A stretch of DNA of 64,000 nt, from positions 36,148,295 to 36,212,294 of the forward strand of contig VZSR01003807.1 in assembly GCA_013398615.1 (NCBI GenBank), in the 5' to 3' direction. Source of the DNA: Brachypodius melanocephalos (lineage: Eukaryota > Chordata > Aves > Passeriformes > Pycnonotidae). Under the pieces are notes generated by a model that saw only the letters and a list, made by a program, of their open reading frames with translations, was not told the DNA's origin and made no database searches. How positions within the stretch are numbered: position 1 is the first letter of the stretch; every line of letters starts with the position of its first letter. Below, piece after piece: positions 47,506 through 60,235 of this stretch. Position numbers and translations under genes: made by a program.

Positions 47506-50500
47506 TTAGTTCAAGGCAATGTCAACATCTCTAAGGTTTAAGAACTGGAAGCACTTTTAAAGTGCCCATACACACACGTGGAGACCTGAGAGGTTTCCTC
47601 CCACCCCCAAATGCTTATAGGATGTCCTTCCAGGTTGGCCAATTAAGCTGCTTCCCTGTTGCTCGTGGGTGGCAGAGCTCTGTGTAACAGAGGTGGTGTG
47701 GTGGCCTTTGCAGCAAAGTGAAGATAGGCGTAGAACAGAGACAGGAAGATTGCCCATGGTGTAGGCAGTCACTGGTGTCACTTGCCTTTGGGCTAGTGTC
47801 CTGTCTCACTTGGTGGAAAAGCAGTTCCCATGAAATAAGAAAGCTGAAATCCTCCTTTTTTTTAATTTCTAGCCAGGGGATTTTCACAGTCTGCATCCCA
47901 TACCAGCAGTGACTACCAGTGCATATTTGGTATATATATTCAATGTATGCATTTACCCCTTCAGCTGTGTGCATGCATCATCAAGGAGCAGGACACCTTC
48001 AGATGTTCCCTTTTGCTTTTGAGATCTTGGTGATGATGGCTTGCTGGGATGAATGTCATCTTTATGGCTTTCTTCTGATGACCTGCACATAGCAGTTTTG
48101 AGTGAGTGTGGCTGCAGGATCAGCCAAGACTGCCATCCTCTCCGTGATGAGACTGGCGAGCAGAGCAGCGAGGTGTGATGCAGAGAGGCCATGGGAAATC
48201 CTGGGTCTGCATTTCCCCGATGCTGAACCTTCCTGTGCTGGCCCTGTGTTGGGTAGAGCAAGCTCAAACTTATGCAAGGGCCTTGGCAAGAGCAGCTCAT
48301 CTGCTTAGGGGTGGCTTTTTCATACTCACAAATTGAATCCCTGAAACAGACAAAACCAAACAAAGAATGCTTCAGAAAAACCCAAATCCCACCTTTTCCC
48401 TCACAGTATTCTTAATTAGATTAGTGGCTTGGATGTCTTAGGCTTTTTCCATCCCAAAATAAGAACTCAGGGAATTTAAATTGTTTGTTCCTTTCTACAC
48501 AGCAAAGCGAAAAGGTACAGGAGAAATCATATTTTGGCAGTTGAGATAATTTACAGTAAAACTTAAGATTTTATTACTTTTCTTCCAAGGTTGAGGAGAA
48601 GAAAAAAAATAAAAACTTCCAAGGTTGTTTTTACCTTCTATGTAACTTATCAGCTGAAGTTTTTGACTTAATAGTCAAATCGTCTTTATTTCAACCCTGT
48701 TAACTCTTGGACTGAATCCAGTGAAATAATGCATTTAATGTGATTCACTGCAATTATTTATAATTTTTTGTTACTTTGAGGGGAAGGTAGGAGTTGCCAC
48801 TTTAGTGCTTTTCTGAATGTACAGCAATCTATGCTGATTAAGCATGGATGATTTCATTTCAGTCAACACCACAAGGCAATGTCCATCCTGACCATAACAA
48901 TGTAAATGTCCTTTGCTTTCTTTAGGTCTGTCTGAGACTATGTCATCTATCAGAGTAACATCTCAGATGGTGAAGAAATGCTATACAGTGTGTGTGAAGT
49001 GGGAGCAAGTGAAGTCTGTATGAAATTTCATCCCTCCTTAATGCTTTGCAGGAGCTCTTTTTGGTTAAAATAACATGTACAGAATTTTGTACAGAAATTA
49101 GGTGGGTCATTCTTGCACAGATGCAGGCACAGGGAAGGTTCTACCAAGGTAAAATGTTCTCTCTCCTCAGGACTTTGGAACCACTCAAAGTCTCTACTTT
49201 GTACAAGTGTTAAGGGGGGGAAAGAATAGAAAATTAAGTCCTTGTACTGCCAAGCTAATTTCCTGACTGAATTTACTCTGCATTCTTGTGTGGTCTGTGC
49301 TCTGAGATTTGGTGATCTTAGGGAGAGCTACTGAAGCACTGGATGTCCAGGTCACTGGTGCACAACATGAAGCCGTGGCTTTTAAGGGCTCCTTGTGAAG
49401 CCCATTTGGCAGGTGCTGTGAGTGCTCATTTTGCTTGGCTTTGTTTCTTTCCCTTGATTTAGGCTAGTTTGGGATTAATGTTTCAAGTTTGCATCACCAC
49501 TGAAGCACTGCTCATGTCTGCTGGCAACAACTTTGTGTCCATTACTGATTCCAGGGTATAAACAGATTATTTGTCCTGCCCTGAGGAAGAAGAGAAGGAG
49601 TTAAAATTTAAGAGCTGCCACTGGTGGGCATGAGTGGTGACTACCACCTACTATCTTGGGTACACAGAAATCAATTTGGACCTTGTCTGATGAATGCCAC
49701 TGCTGGAGTTCTTTCTTTTCCATGTAGAGCTACATACGAGAATCGAGAAATAAATGCGTTCGCTTAAGATAACATCATGTGGCAGCTGAGAACAATTAAA
49801 ACTCTTGTAGCTATATTTTTTTCCTTCCTTTCTACAGCAGGAGGGTGGTGTCTGCAACTCTAAGGAGTTGATACAGGCTATTTGTCACTGCTGTGATCTT
49901 ATCTAGAACAAGTATCCTGCAAGGTTATTTATTTTACAGCCTTTTCTTCTAGTTTTGCACAACACACAGATCTTGGGAGATGGGAAAGGATTTTTTTTCT
50001 TACTAGAGTCTCTTTGGCAATAAACACATGCCTAACTGTAAGAGATAAAACTTTCACAACCAGGCTTGTTTTGTGAAGCCCAAACATTTGTGAAGCTTAC
50101 AAACCCTCAAACTTTGCATAATGTGCCCATCTCTGGTCTCAAACATGAAGTGGCAGAAGAGGGAAGTGTTACTTTTTTTAACCAACAACTTATGACTGTG
50201 TCAACACATGACAATTTGTCAAAGCTTGCTGTAGCGGTACTGTAAATTAATTTTTAGCATCACTTGTGAGTGGTAAACACTTTGTGCAGTGTGAACAGCT
50301 CCTAGTACAGTGTGAGTTGTCAGCAGCTTGTGAGCTACCCTGAAAAAAAAAAAAAAAACCACAGAGGGAAGGATGAAAACTCATTTACTAGTACAAAATG
50401 GATCTGAGTCTGCAAAAATTCAGCATGTGGTGGTATGTCAATTCAACCTTGAAAACTTATTTTTTCCATTAATAATAATCACCTGCAAGGCTGGGAAATC

Positions 50501-51424
50501 ACAACTTTCCATTCTGTGCCCCAAGCAGTGCCTGATAGCAAGCAGCTTTCTCAGGCTCATGATTCGGTGAAGTAGAGCCCTCTCTTTGCTCTTGGGTTTT
50601 GCCTTTGCTTGCTTGCCTTGAAAGCAGAACATCCTGCAGATGCGAGTATGTTCTTTTGCTGAGAAGTCTCAAATCAACCATGTAAAATGACTGGAAAAAA
50701 ATTAAATATGGCAGCCCAAAGAGAAATGGTGAGGGCTGAGTACTGTCTTCTCCTCACCTCTCCCCTTGCTGTTTCTCCTTGCCTATCCCAGCTGCTGTGG
50801 TGGAGCTGGCAGTGATGGTTCATTCAATAGGAGTTGACATGATGTAAGAACATTATTGTTGGGAATATGTATTGTAGAAAACAACTTTTCAGATACTAAC
50901 GTATTTTAACCTGTCACTTTAGCAGAACAAGCATAATAACCTCCCAACCTAACAATGACTGTTAAGTTGAATGTTAATTGGCTCAGTCGTTGAATTGCTA
51001 ACATGTCTACAATTTACAAGTGAACACCCACTCAAGAGAGAGAAAATAGAAGTTGATGCCTGGAATTCCTGGCCTTACTGAAATCACCTACATTTTTCTG
51101 GCACTAATTCATCTTGCATTTCCTGCAAATGTTTCGAGTAGAACTAGATTAAAAAAAACAGCTGGGCGCATTTGTTTGCCACTTTGATGTGCTCGGTGCA
51201 AGGTTTTTTTCTCAGGCACAGTCGCTCTTGGCTTATACACCGTAGGATGGCTTTGGCTGCAGCCTGGGGCTTGTTCCTGTGAGCAGGCAGCACACGTGAA
51301 GCTTGGCAGGAGAACTATTGAGACCTGCTGAAGCTAGTTTTAACCTGGTCATAGTTTTAAAGAGAAAGATGACTTCATTTGTGTATTTGCTCATAAGGAA
51401 TTTTGGTTATATTTCCTTTTCTAG
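47506..51424. other. unique noncoding DNA, no gene seen
   Basis: Single-copy DNA with an A16 run at 50343-50358. The 136-codon minus-strand frame at 47953-48363 lacks any motif. The stretch at about 51140-51260 has scattered CpGs and unusual sequence texture but no clear feature. Confidence 0.45.
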
Positions 51425-51529
51425 ATACGACTGTAAGTGCTGCCTGTATGAAAGAGCTGAGCCATACCATCCAGTAAACTGCCCAGAGCAGCAGTTGGCT
51501 TGCTTGGAAATCACTTCCAAGACTGTGTT
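51425..51529 (+). other. exon-like segment encoding a Cys-rich peptide
   Basis: An acceptor with a good tract (TTATATTTCCTTTTCTAG, ending 51424) and a consensus donor (TT|GTAAGTAAG at 51530) enclose 105 bases. One frame is open through both sites: YDCKCCLYERAEPYHPVNC continuing as PEQQLACLEITSKTV. It carries five cysteines in 34 residues, and many codons are ones common in vertebrate genes (AAG, CTG, GAG). It would be a symmetric exon with a length divisible by three. I recognise no family and no adjoining exon. It could be a genuine coding exon, an alternative exon or chance. Confidence 0.25.
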
Positions 51530-52118
51530 GTAAGTAAGTGTGTTTTTTACAAAAACATTATCAAATGGTTTCTTCAGTTTTGGAGTGGTTTTGAGATGTT
51601 TTGGTTGTTTCTGATAATTTCACAGTTTTATTCTAACATCTAGTGAGACACTAGCCATGCATGTGGGAACTGGAGCACCCCCATATCTGTGTATAGCATA
51701 AAGCTAAAGCCCTTTCAAGGCTTTTTGCTGTCTTGCTCTAAAACTCACGAGCATAGTACCTAAACACTTCTGAGAATAGGCAGCTACATGGAAGCCTAGA
51801 AGGAAATTTGATCACGTACATAGTGATCTATTTGGTCATTAACTCTATGACATGCATGTTTTTCAAGTGTTTATTCCAACCTGCACTTCAGCATTTTAGC
51901 TATGCTGATGTAGCCCTGCTAGAGTACATGCTTCGTGGAAGTTTTCATAAACTGTGATCTGCCTAACTCCATTTGAAATGATCCATGAATAGTTGCCCTG
52001 TTTGATCCAGAAAGAGCACTGCTTTGTCCCTTTGGCCATGCAGGGGATATAGCTAGGGAATCCTGCGCAGGCTGTGAATGGAGGTGAATTTGGTCAGCTG
52101 CATCTGTTTCTGTAATCA
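51530..52118. other. unique noncoding DNA, no gene seen
   Basis: Nothing recognisable. The open frame at 51919-52173 on the minus strand overlaps the start of a CR1 fragment. Confidence 0.5.
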
Positions 52119-52185
52119 TGGAATCATAGAATATCCTGAGTTGAAAGGGACTCACAACGATTTTTGAGATCATCCTAGTGATGAG
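52119..52185 (-). mobile_element. CR1 3' end fragment
   Basis: ATCATGGAATCATAGAATAT, then CCTGAGTTGAAAGGGACTCA and CAACGATTTTTGAGATCATC, is the antisense of the CR1 3' terminus, including its ATTCTATGATT tail. It lies about 510 bases before a second, longer minus-strand CR1 piece, with unrelated sequence and an AT microsatellite between. The two could be halves of one disrupted element or separate insertions. Confidence 0.85.
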
Positions 52186-52675
52186 TGAGTCTCAATGAAA
52201 AGGGCCCTATTTTAGGTTACCAGCCAGTTGCATTGTATATGGCATTAAGAATGTGTTTGCATTTAAAATTAATAACATCATCCTAGAAAACTTTGAGATG
52301 TACACCAAAAAACCCTTATTATGCTATTTATACAATTACAGTTCATTTTGAAAGCATAATCCATTCAGGGATGTTTGTGACCTAAAATTTTGTAACTTTT
52401 ATTTCTTTTTATATTGCCTTCATTTTCTTGATGCTGCAGGTTATGAGAAGTATGATATGAGAAGTATTTATGACATAAGTGCATTTCCATTGAAATGGCC
52501 TCTGATAACATGGTTGCTTGAGAGAGCAGTGGTGGGAGAGTTGGTGACTTAGAGTTCAAATCCCTTAGTTAAGCCTATTTATTATACAGGCTGCTCACAT
52601 TCCTCAGCATCTTGCAGAATATTACCCACAGGTGACATTTGATGTACACATACTAGGTATAAAGTTTGGGGGTTT

Positions 52676-52680
<5 letters not shown>

Positions 52681-52704
<24 letters not shown>
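52681..52704. repeat. (AT)n microsatellite
   Basis: Twelve AT units immediately before the CR1 body that begins at about 52706. Confidence 0.95.
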
Positions 52705-52705
<1 letters not shown>

Positions 52706-52706
<1 letters not shown>

Positions 52707-53245
52707 GCCTGTTCAATGCTTGACAGTCCTTTCTGTGAAAAAATTTTTCCTAATGTCCACTGTAAATCTCTCCTGGGGCAATTTGAGGCTGCTTCCTCTG
52801 GTCTTGTCACTTGGGAGAAGGGACCTGGTCACAGCCTCCTTTCAGGCAGTTGTAGAAGGCGGTAAGGTCCTCCCTGAGCCTTCTTTTCTCTGTGCTAAAC
52901 AAACCCAGCTCCCTCAGCTGCCTCTCATCAGACTTGTGCTCCAGACCTCTCACCATTTTCATTGCCCTTCTCTGCACTCGCTCCAGCCCCTCAATGTCCT
53001 TCTTGTAGTGAGGGGCCCAAACCTGAACACAGGATTTGAGGTGTGGCTTCCCCAGTGCAGAGTACAGATGGATGATTGCTGCCTTAGCCCTGTTGGCCAC
53101 ACTTTCAGCATGGGAAGCAGGACCCTGACTCCTCTGGGGGTCTTCTGGTCCTTTCTCACAGGGCTCTGCTGCACTTGTTCACAGGAAGCCCTGCTGTCAC
53201 TTGGCCCCGGGCTGATGCCCATAGAGTTGTCCATAAACCCCTGAG
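52706..53245 (-). mobile_element. CR1 fragment with reverse transcriptase C-terminus
   Basis: Read on the minus strand, 53100-52807 holds a 97-codon open frame (MANRAKAAIIHLYSALGKPH ... LKSCVQVWAPHYKKDIEGLE ... LRELGLFSTEKRRLREDLTA). It matches the C-terminal end of CR1 ORF2 ('LYSALVRPHLEYCVQFWAPQYKKDI..LERVQRRA'). Downstream of it (plus 52706-52806) is the CR1 sequence that antisense copies show as CTTTCTGTGAAAAAATTTTT and CCTAATGTCCA. The part beyond 53105 is only weakly CR1-like and its boundary is approximate. The remaining open frame is well kept for a 5'-truncated, dead copy. Confidence 0.88.
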
Positions 53246-54929
53246 GCTGTTTCAAGGGTAATAGTTTCTCTATCACTGTTAGTAATGGATTTTCATCCGG
53301 TTTATGTCATAATGTTTGCATTGCTCTGGCACCACGAGCCAGAGCTGTGCATTCATTTCCTTTACCCCTGGGTAGTTCCTATTGATTTGGTTCAAACCTG
53401 GTGTTGCAGCGTGCATGCTACTGAGGCAATCCCAGTTACACCAGTTCCTTGAAGGAGCGGCTATTCCAGTGTGGTTTTCTGCCTCATATCCTTCCAGCTT
53501 AACTGTATTAGTCTGTTTAATGGTGCCAGAAAGCCACATATTTGCTCTCTGTGAAGCCTCAAACAGTAGATGCATGCTTTTAAATAGTTAAATAAACGTT
53601 AATTATGATTCACAAATAGTTTTTCCCCAACTATTAAGTAATATCAAACACTGAATTTTTCAGTCAGTAATTGTTTTTCCAGCTGCTGAGTGGGACCAAG
53701 TATTCAATATTTTTACAGAGTTATTTTTGCAGCTGCTTGGCTGCTTTAAGCATAAAAGTCCTATGTTATTTTGTAGGGCTTGACAGCCTTGGATGCACAG
53801 TGGGCACACAAAGCCTGTGGTGGGAGTGGAATGATTATAGTCTTCTGATGCACCTTGGTTAACTGTGGACAGTTTGGGCTGCATCCAGATAAGCTGAAAA
53901 TAGCATATTGGGCACTTTTAAAAGTTTGTGGTTTTGCAACTATTTCTCACAAAAATGTGAAGTCTTTTTCTTTCTCACTGTGTGAGTTATTACACATGGG
54001 GAAGTTAGTTATTTTTTCCTTTTCAAGATCTTGAGACATTCTGTGAGGGATTCAGCCAGTGTGAATTATTTCATGAAACAGTGGTTTGACTCGTTGCACC
54101 TTCTTGCAAATAGTATAATACCAAAGAATTTTGTCTTAAAAGTGCGTATTATGTGCTTTACACAGAAAGATCGTTAAAAATTTTAAAATATCAATTAAAC
54201 CACAGGTCATGATGATAGTGAAAGAGACATTGTTTTCACCCACCATGACGACTACCCTGGCAGTGAGCACATGGCTCACATTTTCCCAGTGATTCATTAG
54301 CCAAGCCAGTAAAACATCCTAGGCAGTCTGACTCTGGCTTACTGGTAGCTGTTTTTCAGATGATTGCTCATGTCTACATGATGCATGGCAGCGTCAGAAC
54401 ATTCACTTTGGAGCTTAACTTTTTTGTGCACCTTTTATCCAGTTTTCCCACCAGATCTGCTCTGCTGCCTCACAGTGCTGCTGTTTGCATAAGCAGTTGC
54501 TGTAACTCTGTGAAGCTACGAATAAGACATCTCCTTCTAAATATCACTGGTGGCTTTTGATGAAGCCACAGTCATGAGCACAGGATGCACAAAGGACACA
54601 ACACTGAGCACTAGGGAGAGGACACTTAGCACTGAGCACTAGGGAGAGAATGTTGTTGGTTGGGGAGCAGATCAAACTGTGAAGGGTAAATTCTGTTTGA
54701 TGTTCAGTTGTGTTAGGTTTTTTAAGCCAAAACAGAAAAGAAGCAGGATCAAAAGCTTTCACAAAGCAGAAGTGTGAGTCCAATGAAACGTAGTGACTAG
54801 ACAAATGAAAAAAAAAATAATAAAAAAAGAAGTTCATTATAAAACTCACCAAATTTAAATTTCAAAGCCCCAGAAGAAGATGTGATCTGTCAGCCACCCA
54901 GCTTGGACTGAGCACCCAACTGGAACCCT
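53246..54929. other. unique noncoding DNA, no gene seen
   Basis: Single-copy sequence with a 28-base tandem duplication at 54602-54648. No exons or repeats are recognised. Confidence 0.5.
54602..54648. repeat. short tandem duplication, period 28
   Basis: CACTGAGCACTAGGGAGAG occurs at 54602 and at 54630 without mismatch, separated by GACACTTAG. A recent slippage duplication is the simplest explanation. Confidence 0.9.
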
Positions 54930-55110
54930 TGGTCTGGATTCAGTTCCCTGCCTCAGTCACAGGTTTCCTGTGTGTTCTCAGGCAACCTCCTTCATCTGCC
55001 CCATGACTGACTTCCTCATTTGTGCAGTGGAGATCATCTTCCTCAAGTTCATTGTGAGGACAAAGCCTACTGATGTTGCTGAAAGAAGTGGATGTTGCGA
55101 TGGGAAGAGC
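54930..55110 (+). mobile_element. MIR-like SINE relic
   Basis: The order of blocks follows the ancient MIR core. CTGTGTGTTCTCAGGCAACC corresponds to 'CTGTGTGACCTTGGGCAAGTTACTTAACC'. TGACTTCCTCATTTGTGCAG followed by TGGAGATCATC corresponds to 'CAGTTTCCTCATCTGTAAAATGGGGATAAT'. AAGTTCATTGTGAGGAC corresponds to 'GGGTTGTTGTGAGGATT'. Divergence is high, as expected for this old family. Outer limits are approximate. Confidence 0.55.
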
Positions 55111-57398
55111 CACCCTGGAGACCAGAGCAAAAGGGATGTGCTTCCTCACAAGGGATAGTCACCCATGCTGCTTGCACCTCTGTGTTAAAGAGTAAAGGAA
55201 ATGATTTCCAGATCTCAAAAGGGTTGATTTTTTTCTTTCCAAGTGTTTCAGGCCTACTTTTTTGTGGAGTTTGGCTGCCCCAGTGAAGCAGCAGGCATTT
55301 GGAATATTCCCTGTCTCTCACCTTTCTCCTCTCAGTCTGTCTGCTTATGGCTTTGAATCACTCCTGTCTGCTCAGTATGCGCACCCAGCACAACCCAGTG
55401 GGATCAGAAACACAGTTTCTGTCATCTCCCAGCTTACGTGGAGATCTCCTAATGTGTTTGTATGTACATATGGTTGTTTGTAAGAAAGAAATTGAAGAGT
55501 GCTTGAGGCTGGTTGGAGGGTACCAAAAGTGACTCTAGCAGCTGAGGAAGGTGGTACAAGGCAGTGGAATGTCACACTCAGGAACTCCTGTCAAGGTGTG
55601 CACTGGCACAGTGTCTGCTAAGGACACCACCACCACTGGCTTTAAGCTCCTCTGGTCCTCCACTCAATCTCTCATAAGCAAAAATATTCATTTAAGGGCT
55701 TTTTATGTACTCTCACTCTATGCTGATGCTAATTCTGAGTAAGGAATCAGAAATGACAAGTCACGTGTCTTTTTGTGTGGTCTTTTATCTCCTTTGGGTT
55801 GGTAGTTAAACTTCTAAGTGTGAGGACTTCTCAGTACATGAAAAGCACTGTCTCATTCCTTCCAAGGCTGGTCAGCTCAGAGTTCCTTGCTATGAGAAAA
55901 CACACATGGTTTAAAATGTAGTGCTGTCAACACTAGACATCCTCTCTCTGCCTCCAGTGCCTGTCCCTTTTCCCAACTGGTGAAACTGGAAGTTCTGTCT
56001 GCCTGCAGCTCTAAAGGACTAATGCCTGAAAATGCAGCAACTGCTTAGTTGTCCATTGCTGTTTCAACCCCTCACCCAAGCTACAAATAATGAGTTATTG
56101 AGCTAATTTAGTTTCATACAGAAGTGATCTTCATCTTGCAAATCAGGAAGGCTATTTAATGCAGTGTAATTGACTTCAGCTGTAAGATTCAATGCACTTA
56201 TCTAGGATTACAGTTCAATAAAATCTAATTGTGCTGAGAGCAACAGGAATTATGGAAACACCTGGGGATTGTTTTCTGCCTTTCCTGTGAACAAGGTGAG
56301 CTGAATGTCTTCTGATCCTTATGGTTTGGGTTATACTGCTGCTTGATCTGCCCATTTGGTGGGAGCAGCTTGAGGTGACACCATTTGGCGTGGGGAGGTG
56401 AAGCCAAGCGGGTGAAATGATGGGTGGCCTTTTTCAGTGAGCTCTGTGTGAGTGATGCTCTCTTTTCTGTGTGCCCAGCCAGAGTCAGGCTGGGGGAATG
56501 GGAAGTAAGTGAAAGTCTGCTTTCATTGTGATGGTGATGATGATAGGATCCATGAGGTGTGTGAGATTAAAAGCCCTATAACATTGCAGGCCAAGTCATT
56601 CACAGAGGACGATCCTGAAATCAGTTCAGTCCCTAAACATCCTTTTGTCTTGCCTCATCCAGTAGAAATAAATAAGGGAAAACAAGTGTTTATTCAGTAT
56701 TTCCTCTCACTATTTACCAGCTAGGAAGTTGTGTAAAGCCAGTTGCTACACATGGAAATGGAAACATTCTCTGGCCGTCATGCTTTGGCTTTATGACTGT
56801 GCTGCAGTTGTAGAGAGCCTTTTTGCCCAAGTATTCATTAATGAGCTTTTCATCAACCACTCTAAACACACGGGGAAGCATTAGATTTAATTTTTCACTT
56901 GCAGAGCTTCAGGGAACAGTACAGACCTTTTAGTGGAATGAGGACACTGGCACAGGTCGTGAGTAATTTGGGATGATGGTGGAGCAGACAGTGTGGCAAG
57001 TGTCCTTGTGACACACAAGGTGCAAATTTTGTTACTCTCTTGTAGAGAGACATCCCAAACATCAATCCTTGGTCCAAACATAAGGTTGTGTAATTACGAG
57101 TGCTTACCTAACACCATGCTTATTTTCTCCATTATTTCTGCCAGTTATTAATTATCCTGTTGCAAGCAGGAAAGGAAAAATGTACTTTCAGACCAAAGTA
57201 ACAGATTTGGCTGGTTCCAGTACTCTGACTTCATGAGCAATAAAATATATATAATACTGCTTGCTGCGGCACACGCTGTACTAATCATTCTCTGTGCAAC
57301 TGCCTACTTTTTACATCATTTTAAACAAATGCCAGGACTGTGGGGAGTAATAAAACAAGATAATAACAGCAGAACAGGTAGGTTTTGTTGCACAAGTT

Positions 57399-57444
57399 AA
57401 AAACAAAACAAAACAAAAATCTCCAAAAGCCATCTCCAAAAGCC
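57399..57444. repeat. (AAAAC)n tract plus 13-base tandem duplication
   Basis: AAAACAAAACAAAAC-type units are followed by ATCTCCAAAAGCC repeated twice head to tail. Confidence 0.85.
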
Positions 57445-60111
57445 ATGAGAACTGTAAAAAGAGGCTCTTTTTGTCTGACAAAGTTAAGCTGTAATTAGTG
57501 AGTGCAGAGAACATATTTCTTACAGGAACAAGCAGTGAGAATGGATCATGCAGTATGTCCCTGAAGCTGCTGTAGTCACATTTTAAGAGCAGAGAGATTG
57601 AAATGAATTTTTTTTTCTGGTTATGGAGTTGGCTTTGCTTGTGTCCTAATGATTTCTGGTTCTTACTATTGCTTGGCGTGATTGTTAACTGGGATGGTGA
57701 AAATACTGATATTAAACTTCTGTTCTCAGAAGTGACATGAAACTGAGTAAGAAATACATGTCATGCATAAGTTTTCAGTGTGAGTTGAGCTGTCAAGGAG
57801 ATCTAGATAGACATTTGAAATGAAGTCTTTGCTGTTTTGGTTAACTTTATGAGGTGATAAACCCTGTTTTGCTTTGTTTCTGACGCCTTTATTTTTTGAA
57901 TTGGAACATTCAAGAGTTGGTACAAAATGAACTTAAAAGCAAATACAGGGGGCACTTCAAAATTTGTCCACTTTGCATGCATCAAAGTATTAATGTAAGC
58001 TTGTGCACAACCTGCTGGTATGCAGCAGCAGACGGCAAATGGTTTCTTAGTATTGGCAATGTCTCACAAAGCCAAAGACAATTCTTGCGCTTGCTGGTTT
58101 GACAGGCCAAAGTGCTTTTCATTCCTATCCATTTTTTTTTTTGCTTCCTCTGTCTTCATATTGCCACCCTTGGACCTTAGAATAGTAAAATGAAACTTCA
58201 AAGAATTTGTGAAAGTCACAGTCGAAAACGTGTGTTATTTTAGGTCAGGCAGATGAAACCAGTGCTAAGTCCAGTCTCTTATCAAATCTGGCCCAAACAG
58301 CGTTTCACCTATGTTTGGGGAGTGTGGCAGTCCATTTCTCTCTGAAATAGCAGAAGTTGATAGAAGTGTTGTTCAGAAAAATACAAGATTCCCCAAGATG
58401 TTGCAAGGTTGATCATACTCATTGGATTCTGTGCTGAGCAGAGCTAAATCTATATGCTTCTGGACATTATTTCTCAAACACAGTTGAGATTTCGTCTTGT
58501 TTAATATTGTCATGGGTTTGTTTCATAAGTGTAGCTATGCAGTAATTTCTTACTTCAAAGAAATTGCTTGCCTGACAATTTTTTTAAAAGCAAGACTTTC
58601 ATTTAAGTCCAATTCCACTCCATTCAAAAGAGTACAATTTTTGCAGATATGTTTGATATTAGTTTCATGTCCAGCTATCTATCACAGTTACAGAAATAAA
58701 ATATAATGTCATCTTCAGCCAGTAGATTGTTTCCTTTTCCCTTTGTATGCCATTTGTTTTATCTTTTTTTCTCCTCCACAGCTTTGGATTTTGTCTGTTG
58801 TCTTGTTTTAAAATCTGCTGTTGTTTTACTCTCAGTACCCAGTGTTTAGATGAGTCCTCTTCCATCTTCTCCAAAGCATACCAAGGTTCTCCTCCTGTCT
58901 CATGCCTCATATATGAGAATTAGTGGCATGATGTGTAATGCATGAGTTACTGACACACGCTGAGAATTGTGCCTCCAGCAGTGCTGGTGATGTACTCCAG
59001 CTGCTGGTGGGTGCTCAGTCTGCAGCACTGGGCTGGAGTTACTGCCGGATAAAATACAAAAGTTGGGCATCATATCAGCAACATGGTTCCAGTGGAGTAG
59101 CTTAGGTCTAAGGGTAAAAGCTAATATAGACATGGCCATTAATTTCTCACTCCTCCAGGGGTGTACTTCTAATTAAGACCATGTATACACTATTGGATGT
59201 TTCCAGTACTGTCCCCTAATCTATAAATTATTGGTCCATTTAACAGGGCTCTGCATACAGCCCCAGCTCAGACATACTCATTGATCCTGGTCCTCCTGCC
59301 ACAGTCATCTCCTCTTCATTTGCTTGCTAATGGAGTAGCCTGTTCTTTCTGTTACAGTCTTACATTGTTTCTCTAATTGGCTTCTTTTTTTCTTTTGTTG
59401 TAATGATTTTGCTATTCCAGGGCAGATTCCCTGGCAGAAGACTCACAGTATGGCAGTCTAACATCATGCTTATCCTGGTAGTAGCAACCATCCTGTTTTG
59501 TGTCACCTTTTCTTCAGAAAACACCACTAGAGGCACTTGCAACCTCACTTAATCTTTCCCTGTGTGGAAGACGTGAAAATACCTAATGAATCATTTTGGG
59601 GAGGTGTGACCTGTGGGATGCAGACACGTGGGAGTGTTTATTTGTTGCAGTCATCAGAAGGGGAATCACTCCGTTATCCGAGTACCCATGTCAAAAAGTG
59701 GGGAATCAGCATGCTCTGAAGTTTTACTATGCCTTGATTCTTCTCCTATCTCTCTCTTCCTGGAAGGTAGTTAATTTTGGAAACACGCACAAAGAGGAGA
59801 AAAGTAGCATGTAAATTCCCAGGATTTCCTTTGGGGGAGAGATCCCACAGGGGAAAGAGAGAACTCTTTTAATAATCTTTGCAGCATTTAATCCCAAGAA
59901 AGTGAAATAAAATCAGCACTTCCACTGAGAGTTGGTAGCGTATTTTTTCTGTAACAAGACCAGTTTTTAATTTCTTTGTAGTACAGTCTGATTAAGACTA
60001 TATCGAGTTGATTGAGGAGAGCAAAATCTGGTTTTGACAGATGTTTCCCATGATCTAAAGAATACAAACACTCCTGCAAGATGACAGACGGCTTGTTTAC
60101 ATAAGAAATCT

Positions 60112-60131
60112 TTTTTTTTAATTAAAAAAAA
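60112..60131. repeat. perfect AT palindrome
   Basis: Eight T, then AATT, then eight A. It is perfectly self-complementary over 20 bases and could extrude as a hairpin; it may also simply be adjoining T and A runs. Confidence 0.85.
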
Positions 60132-60235
60132 CCAACAGAAACACACAAACACAAAGCAACATTTGGATCAGTCATTCTGATCAAGGCAGTGTCAATTATT
60201 AGGCTGTAAAGGGAACTGATGACTCAACTTAGGCA

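Larger units (their letters stand above)
55111..60235. other. unique noncoding DNA, no gene seen
   Basis: Single-copy sequence with a 13-base direct duplication (57419-57444) next to an (AAAAC)n-like tract, and an AT-only palindrome at 60112-60131. Open frames are short and without motifs. Confidence 0.5.

Noticed and set aside
52551..52562. GTTCAAATCCC as a tRNA or SINE B box
   Set aside because: No A box at the right distance and no cloverleaf can be folded around it.
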